This document shows positions 7,589 to 15,035 of a DNA stretch of 15,035 nt, piece after piece. Position 1 is the stretch's first letter. Every line of letters starts with the position of its first letter. The notes under the pieces are model-generated. The model was not told where the DNA came from. It did not search any database and was given only the letters and a program-made list of their open reading frames with translations. The DNA comes from Pseudomonadota bacterium (GTDB taxonomy: Bacteria > Pseudomonadota > Gammaproteobacteria > Burkholderiales > Burkholderiaceae_C): contig JAEZKX010000449.1 in the NCBI GenBank assembly GCA_023436025.1, forward strand, positions 1 to 15,035, written 5' to 3'. A program made the position numbers and the translations under genes.

Positions 7589-7617
7589 TTGGGATTCGGA
7601 CTACACGTCGGTATAGT
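7589..7617 (+). promoter_or_regulatory. Candidate promoter of the giant LEPR-XLL gene
   Basis: TTGGGA (7589-7594) and TATAGT (7612-7617) are separated by exactly 17 nt, a good sigma70-type arrangement. Transcription would start near 7624, leaving a leader of about 200 nt before the ATG at 7824. It is the best promoter-like sequence in the 400-nt gap and faces the giant gene. Confidence 0.55.
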
Positions 7618-7625
7618 CGACCGAC
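7607..7625. promoter_or_regulatory. Inverted repeat spanning the -10 box, candidate operator
   Basis: GTCGGT (7607-7612) and ACCGAC (7620-7625) are perfect inverted arms 7 nt apart, bracketing most of the -10 box. A second, overlapping dyad AGTCG-AC-CGACT (7615-7626) is nested in it. A repressor bound here would block the promoter; alternatively the transcript start region forms a small hairpin. Confidence 0.35.
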
Positions 7626-7823
7626 TAGTTGTTACTGGTGGTACGTCCGTGCGTTTTTTGTTTTCCGTCGCTCGGGCCATCTGGACAGCAATCGCGGTTG
7701 GCCGGGACAGTGAGCGGCTGCCGCTGAGGTGAGGGGTTTTCCAGAGTTTCGTCGTCGAAGGGGCTGGCCGCCTCTTTGTCCTGCCGGGGACTGGGCCTGG
7801 CGTTTGTCGGAAGTTGTCAAAAA

Positions 7824-10800
7824 ATGAGAGCAAAAAGAACGAGCATCTCCAACCGGCTGCGTGAAGCCTTCCGTTTGGAGGCCCTGGAGCCCCGCGTCCT
7901 GCTCTCTGCGGATCCGGTCCTGGGAGCCGCCCGCGTCGCCATCGCTCCCGACCGCCAGGACGACCAACTCGCCATCGAAGCCTATGAAAGCGCGCCCGGC
8001 CTGCGCGGCACCGTGGCGACGGAGTCGTCCACCCAGGTAGTCGCCGAGGTGCTGCGCCAAGCCAGCCGATCGCGCGGCATGGTGGACTTCGCTGTCGATG
8101 CAGCCGCCTTCGACCTGGCCACGGTCGAGGACCGGCTGAGCTTCCTCGACGGCACCTTCACCGTCAACGCCGGCCAGACGATGGCAGGCAGCGGCACCAT
8201 CGCCCTGGACGTCTTCAACGACGGCCTGCTGTCCCCCGGCTACTCGCCCGGCGTGCAGAACATCTCGGGCAACTACACGCAGACCGGCTCGCTGCTCATC
8301 GAGATCGGCGGCGAGGCGGCCGGCACCGGCTACGACCAGCTGAACGTCAGCGGCCAGGTCAGCCTGGGCGGCACCCTGGAGCTGTCCCTGTGGGACGACT
8401 TCCGGCCCGAGGATGGCGACACCTTCGACATCCTGACCTTCGGCTCGGCGGTCGGTGCGTTCGACATCGGCATGGGCTTCATCCAGGAAGACGCCGGGGT
8501 CTGGTTCTCGGTCGACCAGCTGGCCAATGGCCTGCGCCTCACCGCCCACGCCATCGACGACACGCTGGCCTACCTGCTGCAGGTCGTGCCCGACAGCGTC
8601 AACGACCGCATGGGCCAGTGGCTCAACCACAATTACTTCAGCGACATCAGCGCCACCAGCTTCACGGGCCGCGTCAGCCTGGGCAGCAACATGTACGTGG
8701 ACGGTTCGTTCACGTTCGCCTTCGATGCCGACGCGGTGGTGGACAACCCCGTCGCGGGCGGCGCGCTCCAGGTCGATCTGTGGAAAGTGTCCATCGACGG
8801 CGGCTCGGCCCTGCTGGGCACCGATGTCGCCGACGCCTCGGCCCCAGCGCTGACTCTGTCGGGCGTCGATCTCAACCTGGTCTTCGTCAAGCCGACCGAC
8901 ACCACGCTCGACTACGCCTGGCTGATCGCCGAAGGCTCGGTCGACGATGCCAGCGCCGTCCTGGGCCCCTTGCACCTGAGCGCGGGCGGCACGCCGCTGG
9001 CCTTCGAGCTGAACTGGGCGCTGGGTTCGGCTGGCGAGCGCATGCTCGACCTGACGGGCGCCAATGCCATCTCCATGGCCAACGGCCACGTGTTCGACGG
9101 CGACGGCGCGCGCGGCGAGTTCCTGGTGCTGTCCGGCGGCTTCGACGCCCAGCTCGACGCCATCTCTCTGCACGCCACCATCGGCATCTCGATCGATGCC
9201 GACGCCTTCGTCATGGCCGCTTCCGACGTGGAAGCGTCCGTGTCGGGCGGCGGCCTCACCGTCGGCATCACCGACGGTGAGTTCGGCCTGGTCAGCAACG
9301 CCGCGGGCGTGGTGCTGGAAGCGCGCGGCGGCGCCAGCTTCGCCGGCGGCGGCTTCACGGCGCAGGCGCAGGCGGTGCGCATCGCCTACAACAGCACCGC
9401 GACCGACTTCACCGGTGAAGAGCTCTCCTTCGGCGGAGGCTACGGCTACACCTTCGGCGCGCTGGACGCCGGCCCCGGCTTCCTGTCGGTCACCGCCGCC
9501 GGCGTCGACGCGCGCATCGGCGACAGCGTCGCGCTGGCCGGGGACTTCGCCTTCCAGCGCAGCGCCAGCGGCGACCAGATGGCCGTGCTGGGCCAGAACG
9601 TGCGCGCCGGCGTGGAAGCCGGCGACTTCAGCATCGGCATCGGCAGCGGCGATCTCGCCCTGCTGGTGCACACCGACGGCCTGGCCCTGGAGGCCAGCGG
9701 CGCGCTGGCGGCCAACCTCGGCTCGCAGGTGGCCCTGTCGGCCGCTTCGGTCACGCTGCGCCTGAACCAGCGCAATGCCAGCGTGGCCGGCACCACCGTC
9801 CAGGCGGGCGGCCTCAGCCACACCTTCGGCAGCTCCATGACGGCGGGCGCCCGCGACATCGCGGTGCGCGACGCCGAAATCCTGGTGGGCGACTTCGTCC
9901 ATGCCAGCGGCAACCTGGCCGTGCACTGGGGCGACGCCACCACGCTGAACCTGGCGGGCGGCGGCACGGCCGACGTGCGCCAGCTCCTGATCGGCGGCAC
10001 CGGCCTGGCCGGCCGCATCGGCCTGAACACCGGCGGCGACGATTTCATCGGCTTCGACGCCGACGACGTGCAGTTCGCGCTGGGCCTGTTCAGCGACGCC
10101 GCCAACGACCGCGGCTGGACCGCGCTGAAGGCCCATGCCGGTTCCATCGCCTTCGAAGGCGTGGACGACCTCGCGATGGCGGGCGACGAGCTCGACATCC
10201 TGGTCAACCTGGCCAGCGATCCGGCGGGCCCGGTGCTGGATCTCGCGTCCAGCCCGGTCGACGTGGCCACCGGCGCCGGCACGATGGCGCTGGACATGCA
10301 GGGCGCCCGCGGCCGCCTGCTGGAAGCTTCCGGCCAGCTCGACGTCGACCTGTTCGGCGCCTTCCAGGTCTCCGGCGGCTTCGCCTTCTCGCGCAGCAAC
10401 GGCAACCTGCGCCTGGCCGACGGCGAGGTGGTCGACGCGCAGATGTTCACCCTGGGCGCGGCCAATGCCGATGCCTTCTTCGGCACCGGCGGCGGCCGGG
10501 GCGACGCGATGGGCCTGGCGCTCGAAGGCGTCGACCTCGCGCTGGTGCTGGCCACCGACGCGGCCGATGCCACGCGCAGCTGGACCAGCCTGCGCGCCGA
10601 AGCCGACAGCATCGAGGTGGTCGGCATCGAGGGCCTCACCCTCAGCTCCAGCGACCTGCTGGTGGCGGTCAACAGCGCCAGCATGGGCAGCCCGGTGGCC
10701 GACTACGCGGCCCAGTCGGTGGTGGTCGCCGCCGGCGCCGGCACCAGCGTGGCGCTGGACTTCGACGGCCAGCGCGGCGAACTCCTGGAAGCGCGCGGCA

Positions 10801-13800
10801 CCCTCGATGTCGACGCCTTCGGCTTCTTCCAGGTCAGCGGCGCCTTCGCGCTGACCAAGACCAGCCAGCGCGTGACGCTGGACGACGGCACCGAGGTCGA
10901 TGTCGACCTGCTGGCCATCGGCGCCGAGGGCGTCGATGCCTTCGCCGGCATCGACGGCGGCTCGCCGCAGCGCCAGGGCCTGGCCATCGACGACGCCGGC
11001 TTCGCGCTGGCGCTGATGCGCGAGCAGCTGCCGGCGGCCAGCCCCTCGGTGGCGCGCCAGTGGAGCGCGCTGCAGGCGCACGCGGGCAACGCGAGCCTGG
11101 TGGGTGTCTCCGACATCACCGCCAGCGTTTCCGACGTGGCGGTGCAAATCAACCGCGCCGATGCCGGCGACGGCAGCGTGGTCGACTTCGCCGCCCGTGC
11201 GCTGGACGTGGCCACCGGCCCCGGCCTGGCCGTCACCTTCGACATGGACGGCGACGATGGCGCCATGCTGCGGGCATCGGGCGCATTCGCGCTCGAGGTG
11301 GCGGGCTTCTTCCAGGCCTCCGGCCAGCTGGCCGTGGAGCGTCGCACCGAGACGCTGGTGCTGGCGGACCGTGCCGCGACGCCGGGCATCGATGAGTCCG
11401 GCTCGGTCAGCGTCGACCTGCTGACCATCGGCGGGACCAACCTGGACGCTTTCGTCGGCATGAACGGCGGCGCGGCCGATGCGATGGGCCTGGCGGTGGG
11501 CGGCGTCGACTTCGGCCTGGTGCTGGCCGCCGAGCGCGGCCTGGGCACGCGCAGCTGGCACGCCCTGCAGGCCACGGCCGGCTCGGTGCGCCTGGTCGGC
11601 GTCGATGGCCTCACGTTGGCCGGTGAAACGCTGGCGGTGCAGGTCAACGCGGCATCCGCCGACGGCGTGGTGCTGGACTTCAGCGGCCTGCCGCTGGAGG
11701 TCCGCACGGGCACCGGTTCCTTCCTGGCGCTGGACATGGACGGCGCCCAGGGCGCGCTGACCCGCGCTTCGGGCCACTTCACGGTCGACGTGTTCGGCTT
11801 CCTCCAGGCGCAGGGCAGCTTCGCGCTGGAAAGCCGCGCGCACACCGTGACGCTGGAAGACGGCTCCACCGTGCTGGTGGACCTGCTGGCGCTGGGCGCC
11901 GACGGCGTCGACGCCTTCGCCGGTGTCAACGGCGGCGGCGCGGGCGCGATGGGCCTGGCCCTGACCGACGTGAACGTGGCCATCGCGCTGATGCGCGAGC
12001 AGGGCGGCACCCGCTCCTGGACCTCGGCCTTCGCCAGCGCCGCATCGGCCGGCCTGGTCGGCATCGAGGGCCTGGCCATCACCGGCACCACGCTGGAAGT
12101 GCTGGTCAACCAGGCGAGCACCGGCGACGGCAACGTGGTCGATTTCTCCGGCACGCCCCTGGACGTGGCGACCGGCACCGGCACGCCCGCCATCGGGCTG
12201 GCCATGGATTCCAGCCTGGGCGCGCTGCTGCGCGCCTCCGGCCACCTCAGGCTCGACCTGTTCGGCTTCGTGCAGGCCGAGGGCCAGCTCGCGATCGAGA
12301 AGTCGAGCCGCGACATCACCCTGGCCGATGCCGAGGTCGTCGCGGTCGACCTGCTGGCCATCGGGGCCACCGGCCTCGATGCCTTCATCGGCGTCAACGG
12401 CGGCAGTACCGACGCCATGGGCCTGGAGGTCGAAGGCGTCGACCTGGCCCTGGCGATGATGGGTTCCAAGGCCGACCCGGCACGCCGCTGGGTCAGCCTG
12501 CAGGCCAGCGCGGACGCCGCCGGCCTGGCAGGCGTGCCGTCGGTGACGGCCACGGCCACCGATGTCGAGATCTTCATCAACCAGGCCAGCCTGGCGGGCG
12601 ACGAGGTCGTCGACTATGCAGCCGGCGCCACCAGCCTGGCCATCGGCGCCACCACGCTGACCATGGACGGCGCCGCCGGCACGCTGCTGCGCGCCACCGG
12701 GGACCTGGAGATCGACGTCGCCGGCTTCTTCCGCGTGGCGGGCAGCTTCGGCATCGAATCGCGCACCACCGACGTCCAGCTGTCCGACGGCAGCAGCGCG
12801 CGCGTGAAGGTGCTGGCCATCGGCGGCGGCGGCATTTCCGCCTTCGCCGGCATCAACGGCGAAAGTGCCGACGCCGTCGGCCTGAGCCTCGGCGATGTCG
12901 ACTTCGCGCTGGCCCTGATGGCCGACGTCAACGACCCGGCGCGCCAGTTCACCAGCCTGCAGGCCTCGGCCGGGCTGGCCAGCTTCATCGGTGTCGACGG
13001 CCTGACCGTCCGCTCCGAAGACCTCAACGTCCAGATCAACCGCGGCATCACGCTGGCGGCGCGCGGGCCGGAGACGGTCAAGCAGAACGCCCAGCTGCAG
13101 CTGCAGCTGGCCGGCAACGCGGGCACGCTGCGCTTCACGCAGGGCACGGACAGCGCCGACGTGGTGCTCGCGCCCACGCAGAGCAACGCCCAGCTGCTGG
13201 CCGCGCTCACGACGGCCTTCGAGTCGCTCGACGGCGTCGGCGCCGGCAACGTGGAAGTCACCGGCAACCGCCTGGGCGGCTACACCATCGAATTCAAGGG
13301 CGCACTGGCCGGCCTGCCGGTGGGCGCCATCGCGGTGAACCTGCTGGCCGCCGATGCCAGCGCCACCGTCACGACGACGCAGGCGGCGCAGGCCGGTGTC
13401 AGCGAGATCAAGCAGATCACCATCGACCGCCAGGCCGGCGGCACGCCCGAGGCGGTGGTCAACGTCAGCCAGCTGATCGCCATGGCGCTGGGCGTCAACG
13501 AGATCAAGAGCCTGGTCTTCACGACGCCGTACAGCACCAACGGCAACTTCCAGATCTCCCTGGGCGGAAACACCCAGACCGTGCGCTACGCGTACAACGA
13601 CGTCGACAACAACCGCAGCCGCCTGCGCGCCGCGTTCGCCGCGCTGCTGGGCACGGCCGAGACCGACATCGACGTCACCTTCGACGGCCTCCACGCGGGC
13701 GGCCACAAGTACGACATCCAGTTCCGCGGCCTGCAGGCCCAGCGCGACATCGGCGACATCACCGTCACCGAGTCCCTCTCCGGTTCCATCCTCCCCTTCA

Positions 13801-15035
13801 ACACGCGCCAGGGCTCGGCCCCGTCCGGCGAGACGCAGCGCGTGCAGATCACCACCGCGGCGACGGGCAGCTTCGACCTGAGCCTGCGCTACATCAACCA
13901 GACCTACACGGCGGCGGGCATCGCCATCGGCGCGAGTGCAGCCGACGTGCAGGCGGCCCTGAACACCGCGTTCACCGGCGTCGGCACCGTCACGGTGACC
14001 CAGGACACCGACGGCGCCTACATCATCGCCTTCGGCGGCGGCTTCGCCGGGCGCGACCTGGCCAACCTGCAGGTGGGCCTGGACCTCGACGGCGGCGAGC
14101 CGGCGGGCAGCTTCACGATCGCATACGACGGCCAGACCACCGGCCCGATCGCCTACAGCGCCGACCATGCCACCATGGCTGCCAACATCCAGTCGGCACT
14201 GGAAGCCCTGGACGGCATCGACGCCGGCGACGTGGCGGTCAGCTTCAACGCGGCCGCCTCGGGCGCCACGCGCGCGTCCTTCAGCATCGCCTTCCAGGGC
14301 GCGCTGGCCGGCCGCGTCATCAGCGACTTCACGGTCGACTACGCCGGCCTGGACAACGCCGAACTGTCGGTGTTCGAGAAGGTCGCCGGCCGCGCCGCCG
14401 TGGCCGAGGAACAGACCGTCTCGATCACGACCGTGGCCCAGGCCGCGACCTTCACCCTGACCTTCGACGGCGCGACCACCGCGGCCATCGCGCTGGACGC
14501 CTCCGCTGCCGACGTGCAGGCCGCGCTCGACGCGGCCTTCGGCGGCGATGTCGAGCTGGTCTCCTTCAGCGGTAAGCGCCTGACGGTGCGCTTCGCCGGC
14601 AGCCTGGCCGGCACCGACGTCGAAGCCCTGGTGGTGGACGTCACCGCCGCCGTCGGCACCGCCAGCCTCTCCGTGCTGCAGGAAGGCGAGACGCGCAACC
14701 TGCCGGCCACGCTGCCAGGTTATGTGGTGGTGGACTACGCCGCCGGCGCCACCGACCTGCGCGTGCCCACGGGCACCGGCAAGGAAGTCGCCTTCACGAT
14801 GGAAGGCGAGCGCGGCAACCTGACCGAGGCCAGCGGCCACCTCACGATCGACGCCTTTGGCTTCATGGTGCTGGAAGGGCGCTTCGCCTTCTCCAGCAGC
14901 ACCGACAGCGTGACCCTGGCCAACGGCGATGTCGTCGGCGTGCAGATGCTGACGCTGGCGGGTACTGGCGTCGATGCCTTCGTGGGCGTGGGCGGGCGCG
15001 GGGGCCCGGCCCGCGGCCCGGGCCACCACCCCCCC
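7824..15035 (+). CDS. Giant LEPR-XLL repeat protein, probable secreted/surface adhesin, 3' truncated by the window edge
   Basis: The frame stays open for 2,404 codons to the last base, so the C-terminus is missing. ATG 7824 has a weak GGAAG 10 nt upstream and places the LEPR-XLL motif (LEALEPRVLLSADP, LEPRVLL at 21-27) right after a basic N-terminus, as is usual for this class of very large extracellular proteins. Residues about 95-215 are beta-strand repeats of the autotransporter-like type (LSPGYSPG near 136, YDQLNVSG near 170, DTFDILTFGSAVGAF near 200). About 250-650 are related but irregular strands. From 651 a repeat of about 155-160 residues recurs, interrupted at about 1753-2301 by modules of roughly 100 residues. 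I found no cysteine, few lysines and many Asp/Gly/Ala. Type I secretion and adhesion are inferences; the C-terminal signal and transporter genes are not in view. Confidence 0.85.
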   Translation, partial: MRAKRTSISNRLREAFRLEALEPRVLLSADPVLGAARVAIAPDRQDDQLAIEAYESAPGLRGTVATESSTQVVAEVLRQASRSRGMVDFAVDAAAFDLATVEDRLSFLDGTFTVNAGQTMAGSGTIALDVFNDGLLSPGYSPGVQNISGNYTQTGSLLIEIGGEAAGTGYDQLNVSGQVSLGGTLELSLWDDFRPEDGDTFDILTFGSAVGAFDIGMGFIQEDAGVWFSVDQLANGLRLTAHAIDDTLAYLLQVVPDSVNDRMGQWLNHNYFSDISATSFTGRVSLGSNMYVDGSFTFAFDADAVVDNPVAGGALQVDLWKVSIDGGSALLGTDVADASAPALTLSGVDLNLVFVKPTDTTLDYAWLIAEGSVDDASAVLGPLHLSAGGTPLAFELNWALGSAGERMLDLTGANAISMANGHVFDGDGARGEFLVLSGGFDAQLDAISLHATIGISIDADAFVMAASDVEASVSGGGLTVGITDGEFGLVSNAAGVVLEARGGASFAGGGFTAQAQAVRIAYNSTATDFTGEELSFGGGYGYTFGALDAGPGFLSVTAAGVDARIGDSVALAGDFAFQRSASGDQMAVLGQNVRAGVEAGDFSIGIGSGDLALLVHTDGLALEASGALAANLGSQVALSAASVTLRLNQRNASVAGTTVQAGGLSHTFGSSMTAGARDIAVRDAEILVGDFVHASGNLAVHWGDATTLNLAGGGTADVRQLLIGGTGLAGRIGLNTGGDDFIGFDADDVQFALGLFSDAANDRGWTALKAHAGSIAFEGVDDLAMAGDELDILVNLASDPAGPVLDLASSPVDVATGAGTMALDMQGARGRLLEASGQLDVDLFGAFQVSGGFAFSRSNGNLRLADGEVVDAQMFTLGAANADAFFGTGGGRGDAMGLALEGVDLALVLATDAADATRSWTSLRAEADSIEVVGIEGLTLSSSDLLVAVNSASMGSPVADYAAQSVVVAAGAGTSVALDFDGQRGELLEARGTLDVDAFGFFQVSGAFALTKTSQRVTLDDGTEVDVDLLAIGAEGVDAFAGIDGGSPQRQGLAIDDAGFALALMREQLPAASPSVARQWSALQAHAGNASLVGVSDITASVSDVAVQINRADAGDGSVVDFAARALDVATGPGLAVTFDMDGDDGAMLRASGAFALEVAGFFQASGQLAVERRTETLVLADRAATPGIDESGSVSVDLLTIGGTNLDAFVGMNGGAADAMGLAVGGVDFGLVLAAERGLGTRSWHALQATAGSVRLVGVDGLTLAGETLAVQVNAASADGVVLDFSGLPLEVRTGTGSFLALDMDGAQGALTRASGHFTVDVFGFLQAQGSFALESRAHTVTLEDGSTVLVDLLALGADGVDAFAGVNGGGAGAMGLALTDVNVAIALMREQGGTRSWTSAFASAASAGLVGIEGLAITGTTLEVLVNQASTGDGNVVDFSGTPLDVATGTGTPAIGLAMDSSLGALLRASGHLRLDLFGFVQAEGQLAIEKSSRDITLADAEVVAVDLLAIGATGLDAFIGVNGGSTDAMGLEVEGVDLALAMMGSKADPARRWVSLQASADAAGLAGVPSVTATATDVEIFINQASLAGDEVVDYAAGATSLAIGATTLTMDGAAGTLLRATGDLEIDVAGFFRVAGSFGIESRTTDVQLSDGSSARVKVLAIGGGGISAFAGINGESADAVGLSLGDVDFALALMADVNDPARQFTSLQASAGLASFIGVDGLTVRSEDLNVQINRGITLAARGPETVKQNAQLQLQLAGNAGTLRFTQGTDSADVVLAPTQSNAQLLAALTTAFESLDGVGAGNVEVTGNRLGGYTIEFKGALAGLPVGAIAVNLLAADASATVTTTQAAQAGVSEIKQITIDRQAGGTPEAVVNVSQLIAMALGVNEIKSLVFTTPYSTNGNFQISLGGNTQTVRYAYNDVDNNRSRLRAAFAALLGTAETDIDVTFDGLHAGGHKYDIQFRGLQAQRDIGDITVTESLSGSILPFNTRQGSAPSGETQRVQITTAATGSFDLSLRYINQTYTAAGIAIGASAADVQAALNTAFTGVGTVTVTQDTDGAYIIAFGGGFAGRDLANLQVGLDLDGGEPAGSFTIAYDGQTTGPIAYSADHATMAANIQSALEALDGIDAGDVAVSFNAAASGATRASFSIAFQGALAGRVISDFTVDYAGLDNAELSVFEKVAGRAAVAEEQTVSITTVAQAATFTLTFDGATTAAIALDASAADVQAALDAAFGGDVELVSFSGKRLTVRFAGSLAGTDVEALVVDVTAAVGTASLSVLQEGETRNLPATLPGYVVVDYAAGATDLRVPTGTGKEVAFTMEGERGNLTEASGHLTIDAFGFMVLEGRFAFSSSTDSVTLANGDVVGVQMLTLAGTGVDAFVGVGGRGGPARGPGHHPP
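9774..13046 (+). repeat. Array of seven ~155-160-residue protein repeats in the giant gene
   Basis: Successive units start at about 9774, 10233, 10695, 11178, 11670, 12135 and 12606; spacings are 459-492 nt, always whole codons. The common pattern is VVDFxxxPLxVATGTG, LLxASGxLxxDxFGFFQ, then a strand ending VTLxDG, VDLLAIGAxGxDAFxGxNGG, DAMGLALxGVDxALAL, RSWTSLQA, LVGIxGLT and VxVNxAS. The first unit (9774) is the most diverged. The third (11178) has a short insertion after LADR. The copies differ clearly in DNA, so this is an old, diversified array and not a recent exact duplication. I do not know a named family for this unit. Confidence 0.85.
13080..14726 (+). repeat. Block of ~100-residue modules interrupting the main repeat array
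   Basis: Five in-frame modules can be drawn at about 13080-13400, 13401-13829, 13830-14108, 14109-14405 and 14406-14726. The shared pattern is a strand with TFTLTFDG-like sequence, an AxxVQAALxxAF helix-like stretch, a VxVxxxxxGxYxIxF strand and a GALAGxxV turn (for example ASAADVQAALNTAF in the third and ASAADVQAALDAAF in the fifth). The second module is longer and less regular. Modules of this kind recur in many very large bacterial surface proteins. They look unrelated to the repeats on both sides. Confidence 0.75.
14727..15035 (+). repeat. Eighth copy of the ~160-residue repeat, truncated at the window end
   Basis: After the inserted block the first repeat type resumes in frame: VVDYAAGATDL, PTGTGKEVAFTMEGERGNL, TEASGHLTIDAFGFM, then VTLANGDVVGVQMLTLAGTGVDAFVGVGG. 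The match breaks at about 14997, where DAMGLAL is expected but PARGPGHHPP is read. It shows that the array continues beyond the window. Confidence 0.8.
14997..15035. other. Low-complexity G/C-only contig end, probably unreliable sequence
   Basis: The last ~39 bases are almost only G and C with homopolymer runs (GGGGG, CCCCCC), and the encoded residues depart from the repeat consensus at the same point. This looks like decaying read quality or a collapsed repeat at a contig end. A real sequence change cannot be excluded. Confidence 0.55.

Larger units (their letters stand above)
7424..7823. other. 400-nt intergenic region between aspS and the giant gene
   Basis: I see no credible gene here: short open frames lack recognisable protein sequence and ribosome sites. 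In order it holds the two aspS 3' hairpins, a small palindrome TTCGT-GA-ACGAA (7535-7546), and an imperfect inverted repeat (7563-7586). Then come the promoter with its inverted repeat (7589-7625) and a leader of about 200 nt that includes TTTTTTGTTTT (7654-7664) and a short hairpin (7713-7725). It is less GC-rich than the flanking genes in its second half. Confidence 0.7.

Noticed and set aside
7493..7732. Short + strand open frame in the aspS-giant gene gap
   Set aside because: It runs across the promoter and both dyads, has no ribosome site, and its translation is unlike any protein I recognise.
9774..13046. Possible CRISPR or tandem DNA repeat array
   Set aside because: The periodicity is about 460-490 nt, in whole codons, with diverged DNA; it reflects protein repeats and not short identical repeats with spacers.
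7632..15029. A reading frame on the - strand open for about 2,465 codons opposite the giant gene
   Set aside because: Its product is a His/Ala/Arg/Gly/Gln-rich string with no recognisable domain. It arises because the + strand gene is GC-rich and seldom uses the codons that would make stops in that frame. The + frame has LEPR-XLL, ordered repeats and a promoter.

Overview
This is a GC-rich window, apparently from a chromosome. The gene order and protein sequences (Tim44-like, ubiJ, ubiB, fmdB, DUF502, aspS) suggest a betaproteobacterium of the order Burkholderiales, most likely Comamonadaceae. That placement is from memory of related proteins; no search was run. All genes supported here are on the + strand.

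Positions 1-7423 are housekeeping. The window opens inside a Tim44-like membrane protein. Next come ubiJ and ubiB, whose stop and start overlap in ATGA; they encode two accessory proteins of ubiquinone synthesis. A sodium:solute symporter of unknown substrate follows, with its own candidate promoter. After a GC-rich hairpin and a TATAAT box come a small FmdB-type zinc-ribbon protein, a DUF502 membrane protein and aspS. These last three are closely spaced and probably co-transcribed. The AspRS carries the His/Gly pair associated with non-discriminating enzymes.

Positions 7424-7823 hold no gene. They contain two hairpins after aspS, an imperfect inverted repeat, a good sigma70-like promoter (TTGGGA-N17-TATAGT) whose -10 box lies inside a second inverted repeat, and a leader of about 200 nt.

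Positions 7824-15035 are one open reading frame of 2,404 codons that never reaches a stop. It has an N-terminal LEPR-XLL motif, a beta-strand-rich region, and an array of diverged repeats of about 155-160 residues. The array is interrupted by about 1.6 kb of a second, unrelated repeat type and then resumes at the window edge. This is the N-terminal part of a giant, probably cell-surface or secreted protein. Its 160-residue repeat is the best candidate here for something undescribed. The last ~35 bases do not fit the repeat and look like poor sequence at a contig end.
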